Source: Geitlerinema sp. PCC 7407
GTDB lineage: Bacteria > Cyanobacteriota > Cyanobacteriia > PCC-7407
Direction: 5' to 3'
Assembly: GCF_000317045.1 (NCBI RefSeq)
Contig: NC_019703.1
Span: 918,501 to 982,500 of the forward strand
Length of the DNA stretch: 64,000 nt
Shown here: positions 37,591 to 48,022 of the stretch, piece after piece
How the letters are laid out: every line of letters starts with the position of its first letter
How positions within the stretch are numbered: the first letter of the stretch is position 1
Notes under the pieces: generated by a model
Told to the model about the DNA's origin: nothing
The model's database searches: none
The model's input: the letters and a program-made list of their open reading frames with translations, nothing else
Program-made: the position numbers and the translations under genes

Positions 37591-38130
37591 ATGTCTCGCA
37601 TCGGAAAGCGTCCAATTAGTATCCCGGCTAAAGTAACCGTCTCGATCAGCGGTCAAAGCATCACCGTGAAAGGGCCGAAAGGTGAACTTTCGAGAACTTT
37701 CCCTGCTGGTGTTGTCTTTGAACAAGACGGAGAAACCATTCTGGTGAAGCGTCGGGACGAATCCCGAGTTGCCCGGGAGCGCCACGGACTCTGTCGGACC
37801 CTTCTGTCCAACATGGTGGAAGGTGTCTCCCAGGGGTTCCAAAAGCGTCTTGAGATCCAAGGTGTTGGTTATCGTGCCCAAGTCCAAGGCCGTAACTTAA
37901 TTCTGAACGTCGGCTATAGCCACCAGGTCAATATTGAACCGCCTGAGGGTGTGCAGTTGGCCGTTGAGAACAACACCAACGTGATTGTTAGCGGTTTTGA
38001 CAAAGAAGCGGTCGGCAACATCGCGGCCAGTATTCGAGCTGTGCGTCCGCCTGAGCCCTATAAGGGTAAGGGAATTCGCTATGCCGGTGAGGTGGTTCGA
38101 CGTAAGGCTGGTAAAGCAGGGAAGAAGTAA
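37591..38130 (+). CDS. rplF: 50S ribosomal protein L6
   Basis: 179 residues from the ATG at 37591 ([20 protein letters not shown]) with TAGGAG upstream. The C-terminal signature [20 protein letters not shown] is present. L6 lies near the factor-binding site. The frame extends 21 codons upstream, but that part is spacer. Confidence 0.98.
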   Translation: MSRIGKRPISIPAKVTVSISGQSITVKGPKGELSRTFPAGVVFEQDGETILVKRRDESRVARERHGLCRTLLSNMVEGVSQGFQKRLEIQGVGYRAQVQGRNLILNVGYSHQVNIEPPEGVQLAVENNTNVIVSGFDKEAVGNIAASIRAVRPPEPYKGKGIRYAGEVVRRKAGKAGKK

Positions 38131-38133
38131 GTC

Positions 38134-38496
38134 ATGAAGATGAGTCGGAAAGAGTCGGTACGTCGCAGACATCAGCGCGTCCGACGGAAACTTTCAGGAA
38201 CGGCAGAGCGCCCTCGTCTGGCTGTTTTCCGCTCCAATCAGCACATCTACGTTCAAGCGATCGACGATGTGCAGCAGCAAACCATTGCGTCAGCCTCCAC
38301 TGTCGAACCGGCCCTGCGATCGCAGTTTGAGACTGGATCCACCTGCGAAGCCTCTGGCGTTGTTGGCAAATTGGTTGCAGAGCGCCTAATCGAAAAAGGC
38401 GTCAATCAAGTTGTCTTCGATCGCGGTGGTAACCTCTACCACGGACGCGTCAAAGCCCTGGCAGAGGCCGCTCGTGAAGCTGGGCTAGACTTCTAA
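38134..38496 (+). CDS. rplR: 50S ribosomal protein L18
   Basis: 120 residues: [38 protein letters not shown] and [21 protein letters not shown]18 binds 5S rRNA with L5. A HIP1 site encodes ALRSQ near residue 65. It is 3 bases after rplF. Confidence 0.97.
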   Translation: MKMSRKESVRRRHQRVRRKLSGTAERPRLAVFRSNQHIYVQAIDDVQQQTIASASTVEPALRSQFETGSTCEASGVVGKLVAERLIEKGVNQVVFDRGGNLYHGRVKALAEAAREAGLDF

Positions 38497-38530
38497 ACCT
38501 TGGCAGTTGAGAACGAGTAAGGAAAGCATT

Positions 38531-39052
38531 ATGACGAATCGTCGTAAAAGCAACCGCAGCCGCGAAAAAGAAACCGATTGGCAAGAGCGTGTTGTTCAAA
38601 TTCGCCGGGTGACCAAGGTTGTCAAAGGTGGTAAGAAGCTCAGCTTCCGCGCCATCGTGATTGTGGGCAACGAGCGTGGCCAGGTTGGCGTTGGTGTTGG
38701 TAAGGCCAGCGACGTGATTGGCGCTGTCCGCAAAGGCGTTGCTGATGGCAAGAAGCATCTCGTTGATGTGCCCCTCAGCAAGAGCAACTCTATCCCTCAC
38801 CCCGTGAAAGGGGCTGCAGGTGGTGCAAAAGTCATGATGCGCCCTGCCGCTCCTGGTACCGGTGTAATTGCCGGTGGTGCTGTTCGAACCGTCCTCGAGT
38901 TGGCCGGCGTCCGCAACATCCTGGCAAAGCAGCTAGGATCAAGCAACCCGCTCAACAACGCTCGTGCAGCCGTTGATGCCCTGGCGACCCTGCGTACCTT
39001 CTCCGAAGTTGCGGAGGAGCGTGGAGTCTCCATCGAGAAGCTCTACATCTAA
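38531..39052 (+). CDS. rpsE: 30S ribosomal protein S5
   Basis: 173 residues from the ATG at 38531 ([17 protein letters not shown]), with AAGGAAAG upstream. The S5 core [20 protein letters not shown] and the C-terminal domain [20 protein letters not shown] are intact. S5 has roles in decoding fidelity. rpmD (L30), which follows S5 in many bacteria, is absent as in other cyanobacteria. Confidence 0.98.
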   Translation: MTNRRKSNRSREKETDWQERVVQIRRVTKVVKGGKKLSFRAIVIVGNERGQVGVGVGKASDVIGAVRKGVADGKKHLVDVPLSKSNSIPHPVKGAAGGAKVMMRPAAPGTGVIAGGAVRTVLELAGVRNILAKQLGSSNPLNNARAAVDALATLRTFSEVAEERGVSIEKLYI

Positions 39053-39068
39053 ATAGCCCTCGCTATTT
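39051..39068 (+). promoter_or_regulatory. Hairpin at the rpsE stop codon
   Basis: Perfect 7-base-pair stem AAATAGC (39051-39057) / GCTATTT (39062-39068) with a CCTC tetraloop. The left arm begins inside the rpsE stop codon. Confidence 0.45.
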
Positions 39069-39100
39069 GACTTGTCCTGTCTAACTAAGAGTTCTTCATC

Positions 39101-39547
39101 ATGAGATTGCAAGACGCTCAACCGCAAGAAGGCTCTCGCAAGCGCCGCCGCCGAGTGGGTCGAGGTATTTCTGCCGGCCAGGGTGCTAGCTGTGGTTTCG
39201 GTATGCGTGGTCAAAAGTCTCGTTCGGGTAGTGGTACCCGGCCTGGATTTGAAGGGGGTCAAATGCCCCTGTACCGCCGTATCCCCAAGCTGAAGCACTT
39301 TACGGTCATCAATCCCAAACAGTACACTACGATCAACGTCAGCCAACTTGCTTCTCTACCCGCAAATGCAGAAGTAACCCTGTCTTCCTTGCTGGAAGCG
39401 GGTATCTTGACGGCGACCAAAGGTCCCCTGAAGGTTCTTGGCAATGGTGACTTAGGGGTTGCTCTCAGAGTCCAGGCTGCTGCTTTTACCAAATCAGCAC
39501 AGTCTAAAATCGAAGCTGCTGGCGGTAGCTGTGAAGTTGTTGCTTAA
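39101..39547 (+). CDS. rplO: 50S ribosomal protein L15
   Basis: 148 residues. The glycine/arginine-rich N-terminal extension [20 protein letters not shown] and [20 protein letters not shown] snakes through the large subunit. The C-terminal half has [20 protein letters not shown]. Order rpsE-rplO-secY is standard. Confidence 0.98.
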   Translation: MRLQDAQPQEGSRKRRRRVGRGISAGQGASCGFGMRGQKSRSGSGTRPGFEGGQMPLYRRIPKLKHFTVINPKQYTTINVSQLASLPANAEVTLSSLLEAGILTATKGPLKVLGNGDLGVALRVQAAAFTKSAQSKIEAAGGSCEVVA

Positions 39548-39593
39548 ATAAAGCCGCTTCACCGCTGTGTCTGCACAAGCTAAACAATCGTTC

Positions 39594-39639
39594 CTCAGCA
39601 GAAGTAAGGTTCTGTTCTGTAATTCTTGCTTTTGCTGAG
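39594..39639 (+). promoter_or_regulatory. Long stem-loop between rplO and secY
   Basis: CTCAGCAGAAGTAAG (39594-39608) pairs with CTTGCTTTTGCTGAG (39625-39639) over 15 base pairs, two of them G-U wobbles, with a 16-base loop. It ends 27 bases before the secY ATG. It has no following U-run. Confidence 0.6.
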
Positions 39640-39666
39640 AGCAACAGTGGAGAAGGGATCTAAATC

Positions 39667-40992
39667 ATGATCGTAGGTCGAGACAAAGCCCCAAGTGCTC
39701 AGGAAACATTTTTGCAGATGGCACAGGCAGCCGGCCTTAGAAGCCGTCTGCTTTTGACTATTGGATTATTGATTCTAGTGCGCCTTGGCATTTTCTTGCC
39801 GGTGCCTGGAATTGATCGAGCAGCCTTTTCTGCAGACCTCCAAAACAATAATTTTGGAGGTGTAATCGGTTTTCTGGATGTATTTGTCGGGGGTGGTCTC
39901 TCGACTCTTGGCATTTTTGCATTGGGTATTCTGCCCTACATTAACGCCTCGATTATTCTTCAGCTTCTAACGGCTGCTTTGCCAGCGCTAGAAGATCTGC
40001 AAAAGAATGAAGGGGAGGCAGGGCGACGAAAAATTTCTCAGATTACGCGCTACGTCGCGTTGGGCTGGGCCGTGCTGCAAAGTTTTGGCCTTTCAGCCTT
40101 TTTGCTGAGCCGCTATGCGGAGAACCCAGGCCCGATCTTTGTTGCGGAGTCTGTGATTGCGCTCTGTGCAGGCTCAATGTTTGTGATGTGGGTGGGTGAA
40201 CTCATTACGGAGCAAGGCGTCGGGAATGGGGCATCATTGCTCATCTTCTTGAACATTGTGTCTTCTCTACCACGCTCTCTGGGCCAAACGATCGAGCTGG
40301 CGCAAAGTGGCGATCGCAGCACCGTTGGGGGGATCGTGATCCTTCTGCTGGTGTTTCTCGTCATGATTGTGGGCATCGTCTTCGTCCAAGAAGGGACGCG
40401 TCGAATTCCCATTGTCTCGGCTCGTCGCCAGGTAGGACGCCGCCTTTATCCCGAAAGCCGCAGCTATCTGCCTCTGCGCCTCAATCAGGGTGGCGTGATG
40501 CCCATCATTTTTGCATCTGCCGTTCTGATTTTGCCGGTGTCGCTGGCCAATAACTTCTTCCGGGGGAACGAGACGCTCAATCGAATCGCTCTTTCGCTGA
40601 GTCCCGGCGGCCCAATGCCTTGGCTCTACGTCTCCTTCTATCTGGTCCTGATTCTTTTCTTCAGTTACTTCTACGCCTCGCTGATTGTTAACCCAGTCGA
40701 TATGGCCCAGAACCTGAAGAAAATGGGAGCCAGCATCCCTGGTATTCGCCCAGGTAAGGCCACAAGCGAATATGTTGAGCGAGTTCTAAACCGTCTGACT
40801 TTCCTGGGAGCCATCTTTTTGGGAATGGTGGCAATCATCCCTACGGCAGTCGAAAGTGCAACTCGGGTTCGCACTTTCCAGGGTTTAGGCGCGACTTCGT
40901 TGCTGATCCTAGTAGGCGTGGCAATTGACACTGCCAAACAAATTCAGACCTACGTGATCTCGCAACGGTATGAAGGAATGGTGAAACAGTAG
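39667..40992 (+). CDS. secY: Preprotein translocase subunit SecY
   Basis: 441 residues with ten membrane helices. Features: plug region [15 protein letters not shown]2-TM3 segments [18 protein letters not shown], the cytoplasmic loop [20 protein letters not shown] and the late loop [20 protein letters not shown]. It forms the pore with SecE/SecG in the plasma and thylakoid membranes. The stop overlaps the adk GTG by one base. Confidence 0.98.
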   Translation: MIVGRDKAPSAQETFLQMAQAAGLRSRLLLTIGLLILVRLGIFLPVPGIDRAAFSADLQNNNFGGVIGFLDVFVGGGLSTLGIFALGILPYINASIILQLLTAALPALEDLQKNEGEAGRRKISQITRYVALGWAVLQSFGLSAFLLSRYAENPGPIFVAESVIALCAGSMFVMWVGELITEQGVGNGASLLIFLNIVSSLPRSLGQTIELAQSGDRSTVGGIVILLLVFLVMIVGIVFVQEGTRRIPIVSARRQVGRRLYPESRSYLPLRLNQGGVMPIIFASAVLILPVSLANNFFRGNETLNRIALSLSPGGPMPWLYVSFYLVLILFFSYFYASLIVNPVDMAQNLKKMGASIPGIRPGKATSEYVERVLNRLTFLGAIFLGMVAIIPTAVESATRVRTFQGLGATSLLILVGVAIDTAKQIQTYVISQRYEGMVKQ

Positions 40993-41558
40993 TGACGAGA
41001 CTAATTTTCTTGGGGCCTCCGGGCGCTGGTAAGGGTACTCAGGCGCAAATCCTGGCTGCCTCCTTTGAAGTTCCCCATATTTCGACCGGTGACTTGCTGC
41101 GAGCAGCCGTCTCTCAGGGAACTCCTTTGGGACAACAAGCCCAAGCCTACATGGACCAAGGGGAATTGGTACCAGACCAGCTCATTTTGGACATGATGAA
41201 GGAGCGCCTCACGCAAGCAGATGCTGCTTCCGGGTGGATTCTAGATGGCTTTCCGCGGAATGTGCCTCAGGCGATCGCCCTCGATCAAATGCTGGCTTCT
41301 CTAAATCAGCACTACGACTGCGTGGTGAACCTAGACACCCCTGATGATGTCTTGGTCCAGCGAATGCTCGCCCGCGGTCGTAAAGATGATGCTGAAGACG
41401 TCATCCGCCGACGCCTAGAGGTCTACCGTGAGCAAACAGCTCCCGTGATTGACTTCTACAGCGATCGCAACCTTATCCCCGTAAATGGGAATCAGCCATT
41501 AGACGCCGTGACGTCCTCCTTGAAGCAAGCGATCCAGGCCCCAAAGCAAATTGCCTAA
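40992..41558 (+). CDS. adk: Adenylate kinase
   Basis: 188 residues from GTG at 40992, overlapping the secY stop. P-loop [16 protein letters not shown]-binding segment [13 protein letters not shown], and [17 protein letters not shown]. The LID is short, without zinc-ligand Cys residues, as in cyanobacterial enzymes. Catalyses ATP + AMP to 2 ADP. Coupled translation with secY is likely. Confidence 0.98.
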   Translation: MTRLIFLGPPGAGKGTQAQILAASFEVPHISTGDLLRAAVSQGTPLGQQAQAYMDQGELVPDQLILDMMKERLTQADAASGWILDGFPRNVPQAIALDQMLASLNQHYDCVVNLDTPDDVLVQRMLARGRKDDAEDVIRRRLEVYREQTAPVIDFYSDRNLIPVNGNQPLDAVTSSLKQAIQAPKQIA

Positions 41559-41593
41559 AAAAGGTTGCTGAGAATTCGATAAGCTAAATTCAT

Positions 41594-41648
41594 AAAGCGT
41601 CAAGGGGTAGCTGCGTTAGATTAGAGTCGACTATGCTGCCCCAGCTTT
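41594..41648 (+). promoter_or_regulatory. Two-part stem-loop between adk and infA
   Basis: GGGGTAGC (41604-41611) pairs with GCTGCCCC (41635-41642) with one U-G wobble; outside it AAAGC (41594-41598) pairs with GCTTT (41644-41648). The loop is 23 bases. It lies 42 bases before the infA start. Confidence 0.4.
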
Positions 41649-41689
41649 GTGACTAAATCAGCTGGCTTATTTCGTCAAAGGAGAAACCC

Positions 41690-41914
41690 TTGTCTAAACA
41701 AGACCTTATTGAAATGGAAGGAACCGTTACGGAATCCTTGCCTAACGCCATGTTTCGAGTGGATCTCGACAACGGCTTCAACGTCCTGGCGCATATCTCA
41801 GGCAAAATTCGCCGCAACTATATCAAAATTCTGCCCGGCGATCGCGTCAAAGTAGAGCTAACCCCCTACGACCTAACAAAAGGCAGAATCACCTACCGTT
41901 TGCGCAAAAAGTAA
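41690..41914 (+). CDS. infA: Translation initiation factor IF-1
   Basis: 74 residues from TTG at 41690 with AAAGGAG 7 bases upstream. The OB-fold sequence [20 protein letters not shown] and [20 protein letters not shown] is typical. IF-1 blocks the A site during initiation. TTG is a weak start codon that may limit IF-1 output relative to ribosomal proteins (inference). Confidence 0.97.
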
Positions 41915-41946
41915 ACCACTTCTCTTTGAGAATAATGCTTGGCTTC

Positions 41947-41976
41947 TTGCGCAAAAATATAAAAACTTGATATAAT
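41947..41976 (+). promoter_or_regulatory. Candidate sigma-70 promoter before rpmJ
   Basis: A -35 element TTGCGC (41947-41952), 18-base spacer and perfect -10 TATAAT (41971-41976), giving a predicted start near 41983, some 24 bases before the rpmJ ATG. It is the best consensus promoter in the cluster and lies in an AT-rich spacer. The -35 region repeats TTGCGCAAAAA found 47 bases earlier at the end of infA (41900-41910). Confidence 0.6.
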
Positions 41977-42006
41977 ATCGGTTTTGTAGTATTGCCAAAG
42001 TAAGGC

Positions 42007-42120
42007 ATGAAAGTACGAGCATCCGTTCGCAAAATTTGTGAGAAATGCCGCGTCATCCGGCGCCGCGGTCGCGTCATGGTCATCTGCTCGAACCCCAAGC
42101 ACAAGCAGCGTCAGGGATAG
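42007..42120 (+). CDS. rpmJ: 50S ribosomal protein L36
   Basis: 37 residues, [20 protein letters not shown] and on to NPKHKQRQG. The zinc ribbon is complete (CEKC, then Cys and His in ICSNPKHK), the zinc-dependent C+ form. Position between infA and rpsM is standard. Confidence 0.97.
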   Translation: MKVRASVRKICEKCRVIRRRGRVMVICSNPKHKQRQG

Positions 42121-42133
42121 AGCTCTTAACTTT

Positions 42134-42188
42134 GAAGGATAGACAAAGCCGTTAGTTGATAACCCTAATACTAACGAAGTCATCCTTC
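42134..42188 (+). promoter_or_regulatory. Three-helix RNA element between rpmJ and rpsM
   Basis: Stacked complementary segments: GAAGGAT (42134-42140) with ATCCTTC (42182-42188); GAC (42142-42144) with GTC (42179-42181); CGTTAGT (42150-42156) with ACTAACG (42170-42176). All pairs are perfect, with a 13-base apical loop and small internal loops. It lies 55 bases before the rpsM GTG, where enterobacteria have the S4-binding alpha-operon element. Confidence 0.6.
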
Positions 42189-42243
42189 TTGCAGCCAGAA
42201 TAGCCGCCTAGCATAAACGTTCATCAGTAGGGAGTAGAGAAGC

Positions 42244-42624
42244 GTGGCACGGATTGCTGGGGTCGACCTTCCTCGAGACAAGCGGGTCGAGATTGGTCTG
42301 ACTTACATCTACGGAATTGGTCTGAGTCGTTCTCAGAAAATCTTGCAAGACACCGGAGTAAGTCCGGACACTCGCGTCAAAGATCTAAGCGATGCCGAAG
42401 TGGCCGCCCTGCGCGCTGCCATTGAGGAAGGCTACCAAGTTGAAGGGGATCTGCGACGCTGGGAAGCCATGAACATCAAGCGTCTCATGGACATTGGTAC
42501 CTATCGTGGCCGTCGCCATCGCATGGGTCTACCAGTTCGGGGACAGAGAACCAGAACAAACGCCCGGACCCGTCGGGGTACCCGCAGAACGGTCGCTGGC
42601 AAGAAGAAAGCAACCAAGAAGTAA
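42244..42624 (+). CDS. rpsM: 30S ribosomal protein S13
   Basis: 126 residues from GTG with AGGGAG upstream: [20 protein letters not shown], then [14 protein letters not shown] and [20 protein letters not shown]. The lysine-rich tail enters the P-site region. First gene of the alpha part (S13-S11-alpha-L17); rpsD is not in the cluster, as usual for cyanobacteria. Confidence 0.98.
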   Translation: MARIAGVDLPRDKRVEIGLTYIYGIGLSRSQKILQDTGVSPDTRVKDLSDAEVAALRAAIEEGYQVEGDLRRWEAMNIKRLMDIGTYRGRRHRMGLPVRGQRTRTNARTRRGTRRTVAGKKKATKK

Positions 42625-42711
42625 AGCTCTTAGCATCACTTCTGGCTAGCTAATTTCAGATTGTCACCAAGTGTCGGTGAGTTCTCCATAGAAGCGACAA
42701 AGAAAAGAGAT

Positions 42712-43104
42712 ATGGCGCGACAAACAAAAAAGACTGGAGCTAAAAAGCAAAAGCGCAATGTTCCTAGCGGCGTTGCCCACATCCAGTCCACCTTCAACAA
42801 CACGATTGTAACCATCACCGCTCCGAATGGAGAGGTCATCTCCTGGGCCTCAGCTGGATCGAGTGGCTTCAAGGGTGCGAAAAAGGGAACTCCCTTTGCT
42901 GCCCAAACAGCCTCCGAGAGCGCTGCTCGCCGAGCAACTGACCAAGGGATGCGTCAAATCGAAGTCATGGTCAGCGGTCCCGGCGCAGGTCGAGAAACTG
43001 CAATCCGTGCCCTCCAGGGAGCAGGTTTGGAAATCACGCTCATCCGTGATGTAACCCCGATCCCCCACAACGGCTGCCGCCCTCCCAAGAGACGCCGCGT
43101 CTAG
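42712..43104 (+). CDS. rpsK: 30S ribosomal protein S11
   Basis: 130 residues from the ATG at 42712 ([20 protein letters not shown]). Signature segments [20 protein letters not shown] and [18 protein letters not shown] are present. S11 shapes the platform and mRNA exit. Upstream open sequence (17 codons) is spacer. Confidence 0.98.
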   Translation: MARQTKKTGAKKQKRNVPSGVAHIQSTFNNTIVTITAPNGEVISWASAGSSGFKGAKKGTPFAAQTASESAARRATDQGMRQIEVMVSGPGAGRETAIRALQGAGLEITLIRDVTPIPHNGCRPPKRRRV

Positions 43105-43238
43105 GAAAGCGCTCACCAGAGTGGTTTGCGAGTAGTCCACTGTCTCGTAGCCCACTTTGGCATTTAGCCTTTATCCGAAACCAAAAAACAAATTAAATCT
43201 AGGCGTTTCATCAACGTCAGCAGAAGGGAGGTAGCCCT

Positions 43239-44186
43239 GTGGCGCAATTTCAGGTTGAGTGTGTAGATTCCATTACGGAAGACAATCAAAGTCAATACAG
43301 CCGTTTTGTCCTTGAACCGCTAGAGCGCGGCCAAGGTACAACCGTAGGTAATGCTCTGCGGAGAGTATTGCTCTCGAACTTAGAGGGCGTCGCAATCACT
43401 GCAGTTCGCATTGCAGGCGTGAGCCACGAATTTGCGACTATTCAAGGCGTGAGAGAGGACGTACTAGACATCCTCCTCAACATGAAAAAGGTGGTTCTCA
43501 AAAGCTATTCATCTCAGCCTCAGATTGGTCGCCTAGTAGTGCAGGGACCTGCCACCGTAACGGCAGAGCAGTTTGAACTGCCTGCCGACGTTGAACTTGT
43601 AGACCCAGATCAATACATCGCGACCCTAGCCCCCAATGCGACTCTTGAAATGGAGTTTCGCATCGAGAAGGGCAAAGGCTACCGCTCTGTAGAGCGAAGC
43701 CGGGATGAAGCTACGTCGCTAGATTTCCTGCAAATCGATGCGGTTTTCATGCCGGTTCGCAAGGTGAACTACACCGTTGAAGATGCCCGCGTCGGTGGTT
43801 CTTTGGAAAAAGACCGCTTGATCATGGACATCTGGACCAACGGTAGTTTGACGCCTCAAGAAGCCCTCAGCCAGGCCGCTAACATTTTGGTTGACCTCTT
43901 CAATCCTCTCAAGGACATTACGTTCCCTGCGGACGAAGAAAGTCCTGAAGAAACTGAGGGTCCTGAAAGCCAAATTCCCATCGAGGAACTACAGCTCTCA
44001 GTGCGTGCTTACAACTGCTTGAAGCGTGCCCAGATTAACTCCGTAGCGGACTTGCTGGATTACTCCCAGGAAGACCTCTTGGAGATCAAGAATTTTGGCG
44101 CAAAGTCTGCTGAGGAAGTGATCCAGGCCTTGCAGGATCGCTTGGGAATTACGCTGCCCCAAGAAAAGTCTTCAAAGAGTAGTTAG
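43239..44186 (+). CDS. rpoA: RNA polymerase alpha subunit
   Basis: 315 residues from GTG with AAGGGAGG upstream. N-terminal dimerisation domain (GNALRRVLLSNLEGVAITAV) and C-terminal domain (LSVRAYNCLKRAQINSVADL, then NFGAKSAEEVIQALQDRLG) joined by an acidic linker (EESPEETEGPE). The CTD contacts promoter UP elements and activators such as NtcA. Standard place after rpsK. Confidence 0.98.
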   Translation: MAQFQVECVDSITEDNQSQYSRFVLEPLERGQGTTVGNALRRVLLSNLEGVAITAVRIAGVSHEFATIQGVREDVLDILLNMKKVVLKSYSSQPQIGRLVVQGPATVTAEQFELPADVELVDPDQYIATLAPNATLEMEFRIEKGKGYRSVERSRDEATSLDFLQIDAVFMPVRKVNYTVEDARVGGSLEKDRLIMDIWTNGSLTPQEALSQAANILVDLFNPLKDITFPADEESPEETEGPESQIPIEELQLSVRAYNCLKRAQINSVADLLDYSQEDLLEIKNFGAKSAEEVIQALQDRLGITLPQEKSSKSS

Positions 44187-44207
44187 AGGACTTGTCAAAA
44201 AAGGCGA

Positions 44208-44233
44208 GTAGAAAACAGCTGAATGTTTTCTAC
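44208..44233 (+). promoter_or_regulatory. Perfect 10-base-pair hairpin between rpoA and rplQ
   Basis: GTAGAAAACA (44208-44217) and TGTTTTCTAC (44224-44233) with a 6-base loop GCTGAA, 21 bases after the rpoA stop and 39 bases before the rplQ ATG. No U-run follows. Confidence 0.6.
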
Positions 44234-44272
44234 ACGAGTAGCTGTGTAAAGTGTTCAGGTTGGTAAAGAATC

Positions 44273-44623
44273 ATGCGTCACGGTTGTCGTGTTCCATTAC
44301 TGAGTAAGCCCGCTGACCAGCGTCGCGCTCTCCTGCGATCGCTGACGACTGAGCTCATTCGCAACGGTCGGATCACGACCACGAAAGCTCGCGCCAAGGC
44401 CGTTCGGTCGGAAGCAGAAAAGATGATCTCCTTGGCAAAGGATGGCTCTTTGACGGCTCGCCGCCAAGCCTTGGGATACATCTATGACAAGAAGCTGGTC
44501 CATGCGCTTTTTGCTCAGGCAAAAGAGCGCTACGGCAATCGCAACGGCGGGTACACCCGCATTTTGCGAACAGTATCTCGTCGGGGTGACAATGCTGAAA
44601 TGGCCATCATTGAGTTGGTCTAA
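44273..44623 (+). CDS. rplQ: 50S ribosomal protein L17
   Basis: 116 residues: [40 protein letters not shown] and [21 protein letters not shown]17 lies near the exit tunnel. Its stop is 21 bases before truA. Confidence 0.98.
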   Translation: MRHGCRVPLLSKPADQRRALLRSLTTELIRNGRITTTKARAKAVRSEAEKMISLAKDGSLTARRQALGYIYDKKLVHALFAQAKERYGNRNGGYTRILRTVSRRGDNAEMAIIELV

Positions 44624-44644
44624 AACCGGATTAATTCTGGAGTA

Positions 44645-45511
44645 ATGACAGTGGTGAGCCAACCTCCAACTCAGCGAATTGCTTTGGTACTTCAGTATCT
44701 AGGAACTCGCTTTCACGGTTGGCAGTGGCAACCGCGTCAGAGAACAGTCCAGCAAGAACTGGAAGAAGCTATTCAGTCAGTGCTTGACTATCCGGTACGA
44801 GTACATGCGGCTGGACGCACGGATACGGGTGTTCACGCCGCGGCGCAGATCGTCCATTTTGATGCGAAAACGCTCATTCCTGCTCATCGATGGCGCGATG
44901 TCCTAAATGCTCGCCTGCCGGATGATATGTTGATCCGGGCGTCAGCTCAGGTTGATTCTCACTGGCACGCGCGCTTTTCAGCTACTTGGCGTCGCTATCG
45001 TTATACGCTGTATACGGATGCCTGCCCTAATTTGTTTGTTCGTTCTTTGGCCTGGCACTACTACCAAGCGCCTCTGGACGAATCTCGGATGCGGGCAGCC
45101 CTTGAGCCTCTAGTAGGTCGTCATCACCTTGCTGCTTTCCACCGAGCAGGTTCTAGTCGCCCTCATTCCTGGGTAGATGTTCAAGATGTGCTCTGCGATC
45201 GCGATGGACCTTTCATCTATATCGAGGTGCAGGCTAGCGGCTTTTTGTACGGAATGATGCGTCTGTTAGTTGGCATGCTAGTGGACGTGGGGCAGGGCGC
45301 TCTCTCTCCTGAAGATTTCACCGCCCTTTGGCAAGGCCAACGGCGGGACGAGGTAAAGTATGCAGCTCCTCCCCAAGGACTGTGTCTGCTGCGGGTTGGT
45401 TATCCGACATCGCCTTTTCCTCCGGAGACTTGGTACGACACTCAGCCGCATTTAGCCTTACCCCAGGCACCTGAGTCTCTAGAGTCTCTACTCTGTTTGC
45501 CCAGAGTCTAA
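44645..45511 (+). CDS. truA: tRNA pseudouridine(38-40) synthase
   Basis: 288 residues. Catalytic Asp in AAGRTDTGVHAAAQIVHFD; LQYLGTRFHGWQWQPRQRTV near the start and ASGFLYGMMRLLVGMLVDVG near the end are typical. Modifies the anticodon stem-loop. The C-terminal tail of about 25 residues (after LLRVGYPTS) is variable. Position between rplQ and rplM is standard for this phylum. Confidence 0.96.
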   Translation: MTVVSQPPTQRIALVLQYLGTRFHGWQWQPRQRTVQQELEEAIQSVLDYPVRVHAAGRTDTGVHAAAQIVHFDAKTLIPAHRWRDVLNARLPDDMLIRASAQVDSHWHARFSATWRRYRYTLYTDACPNLFVRSLAWHYYQAPLDESRMRAALEPLVGRHHLAAFHRAGSSRPHSWVDVQDVLCDRDGPFIYIEVQASGFLYGMMRLLVGMLVDVGQGALSPEDFTALWQGQRRDEVKYAAPPQGLCLLRVGYPTSPFPPETWYDTQPHLALPQAPESLESLLCLPRV

Positions 45512-45566
45512 ATTAGTTGATTACTTGAGTTGACATTTCACACCGTCATCCGACATCTGGAGCGCT

Positions 45567-46022
45567 ATGAACAAAACCTATCTACCCAATGTTGAGTCTC
45601 GTGTGGATCAGTGGCATGTCATCGATGCGACTGACCAACGCCTGGGACGCTTGGCCAGTGAAGTTGCAAAGATTTTGCGTGGCAAGCACAAGCCTGACTA
45701 CACGCCTTCTATGGACACCGGTGATCACGTCATCGTGATCAATGCGGACAAGATCCAAGTGACTGGCCGCAAGCGGACGCAGAAGCTGTACCGCCGCCAC
45801 TCCGGTCGCCCAGGCGGTATGAAAGTCGAGACCTTCGCAAAATTGCAGGCTCGTCTGCCTGAGCGCATCATTGAGCATGCTGTGAAAGGGATGCTGCCTA
45901 AGAACTCCTTGGGTCGTCAGCTCTTTACGAAGCTCAAGGTCTATGCGGGTGCTGAGCATCCTCACCAAGCACAGAAACCTCAAATTCTAGAGATTCAGAC
46001 TGTTCCAGGAGGCAATAATTAA
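45567..46022 (+). CDS. rplM: 50S ribosomal protein L13
   Basis: 151 residues: [20 protein letters not shown], then [20 protein letters not shown] and [20 protein letters not shown]. Early assembly protein of the 50S. Its stop overlaps the rpsI ATG by one base (46022), so the pair is translationally coupled. Confidence 0.98.
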   Translation: MNKTYLPNVESRVDQWHVIDATDQRLGRLASEVAKILRGKHKPDYTPSMDTGDHVIVINADKIQVTGRKRTQKLYRRHSGRPGGMKVETFAKLQARLPERIIEHAVKGMLPKNSLGRQLFTKLKVYAGAEHPHQAQKPQILEIQTVPGGNN

Positions 46023-46435
46023 TGCAAGCGACTGAACAAGCCGGACGGGCAATGTATTGGGGGACGGGACGCCGTAAGTCTTCTGTGGCGCGAGTTCGCC
46101 TTGTGCCTGGCAGTGGCCAGATTGTCATCAATGGTCGACCTGGAACTGAGTATCTCCAGTTCAACCCCTCCTATTTGGGTGTTGCAAAGGCACCGCTTGA
46201 GACCCTCGGTCTGGAAAATGAGTACGACATTCTGGTGAATGTTCGTGGCGGTGGTCTGACGGGTCAGGCTGATTCGATTCGCTTGGGCGTTGCTCGAGCG
46301 CTGTGCGAACTGGATCCTGAAAACCGCAAGCCTCTGAAAATTGAGGGCTACCTCACTCGGGATCCGCGCGCTAAAGAACGTAAGAAGTACGGTCTCCGCA
46401 AGGCTCGTAAGGCTCCTCAGTTCTCGAAGCGTTAA
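46022..46435 (+). CDS. rpsI: 30S ribosomal protein S9
   Basis: 137 residues. [20 protein letters not shown] near residue 15, [20 protein letters not shown], and the C-terminal tail [16 protein letters not shown] whose last Arg contacts P-site tRNA. Overlaps rplM by one base. Confidence 0.98.
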   Translation: MQATEQAGRAMYWGTGRRKSSVARVRLVPGSGQIVINGRPGTEYLQFNPSYLGVAKAPLETLGLENEYDILVNVRGGGLTGQADSIRLGVARALCELDPENRKPLKIEGYLTRDPRAKERKKYGLRKARKAPQFSKR

Positions 46436-46448
46436 TGGACTGGTCTAT

Positions 46449-46468
46449 AGGGGGATTGTGTGCCCCCT
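46449..46468 (+). terminator. GC-rich hairpin after rpsI
   Basis: AGGGGG (46449-46454) and CCCCCT (46463-46468), six perfect pairs with an 8-base loop, 13 bases after the rpsI stop. No U-run, so it may slow decay or terminate partially. Confidence 0.4.
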
Positions 46469-46525
46469 CTAGATGGGTCGCAAAAATCGACACGAAACGT
46501 ACCTGACAAGAGTTGAGATCAGTCA

Positions 46526-46768
46526 ATGGCAAAGCCCAATATTCATCCGGAGTGGCACCCTGAGGCCAAAGTTTATTGCAACGGTGAGCTCGTGATGACG
46601 GTGGGATCAACCCAGCCTGAAATCCATGTGGATGTTTGGTCTGGTAATCACCCCTTCTATACGGGTACCCAGAAGATTATTGATACCGAAGGGCGTGTTG
46701 AACGCTTCTTGCGGAAGTACGGCATGATGGATGGTAGCCAGGCAGGTTCGGCAGCGTCTGAAAATTAG
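46526..46768 (+). CDS. rpmE: 50S ribosomal protein L31 (zinc-free form)
   Basis: 80 residues: MAKPNIHPEWHPEAKVYCNG, then VDVWSGNHPFYTGTQKI and ERFLRKYGMM. Only one Cys is present, so it is the C-minus L31 without a zinc site, in contrast to the zinc-ribbon L36 of the same cluster. L31 bridges the subunits through 5S and S13. Confidence 0.96.
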   Translation: MAKPNIHPEWHPEAKVYCNGELVMTVGSTQPEIHVDVWSGNHPFYTGTQKIIDTEGRVERFLRKYGMMDGSQAGSAASEN

Positions 46769-46870
46769 GTCTGGCGACAGGTTTTATGCTCTCAGTTGTG
46801 GCGAGTGGTGTTCTCAGTCTAGTGATATGAGACATCTTGGGCGGCTGAGAGCTTGCCGTATAAATTTTGA

Positions 46871-48007
<1,137 letters not shown>

Positions 48008-48022
48008 ATTGGGATAGGTGTC

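Noticed and set aside
38497-39100. Missing rpmD (L30), rpsJ, rpsN and rpsD in the ribosomal cluster
   Set aside because: These are absent from this cluster in cyanobacteria generally, so the absence is not a deletion.
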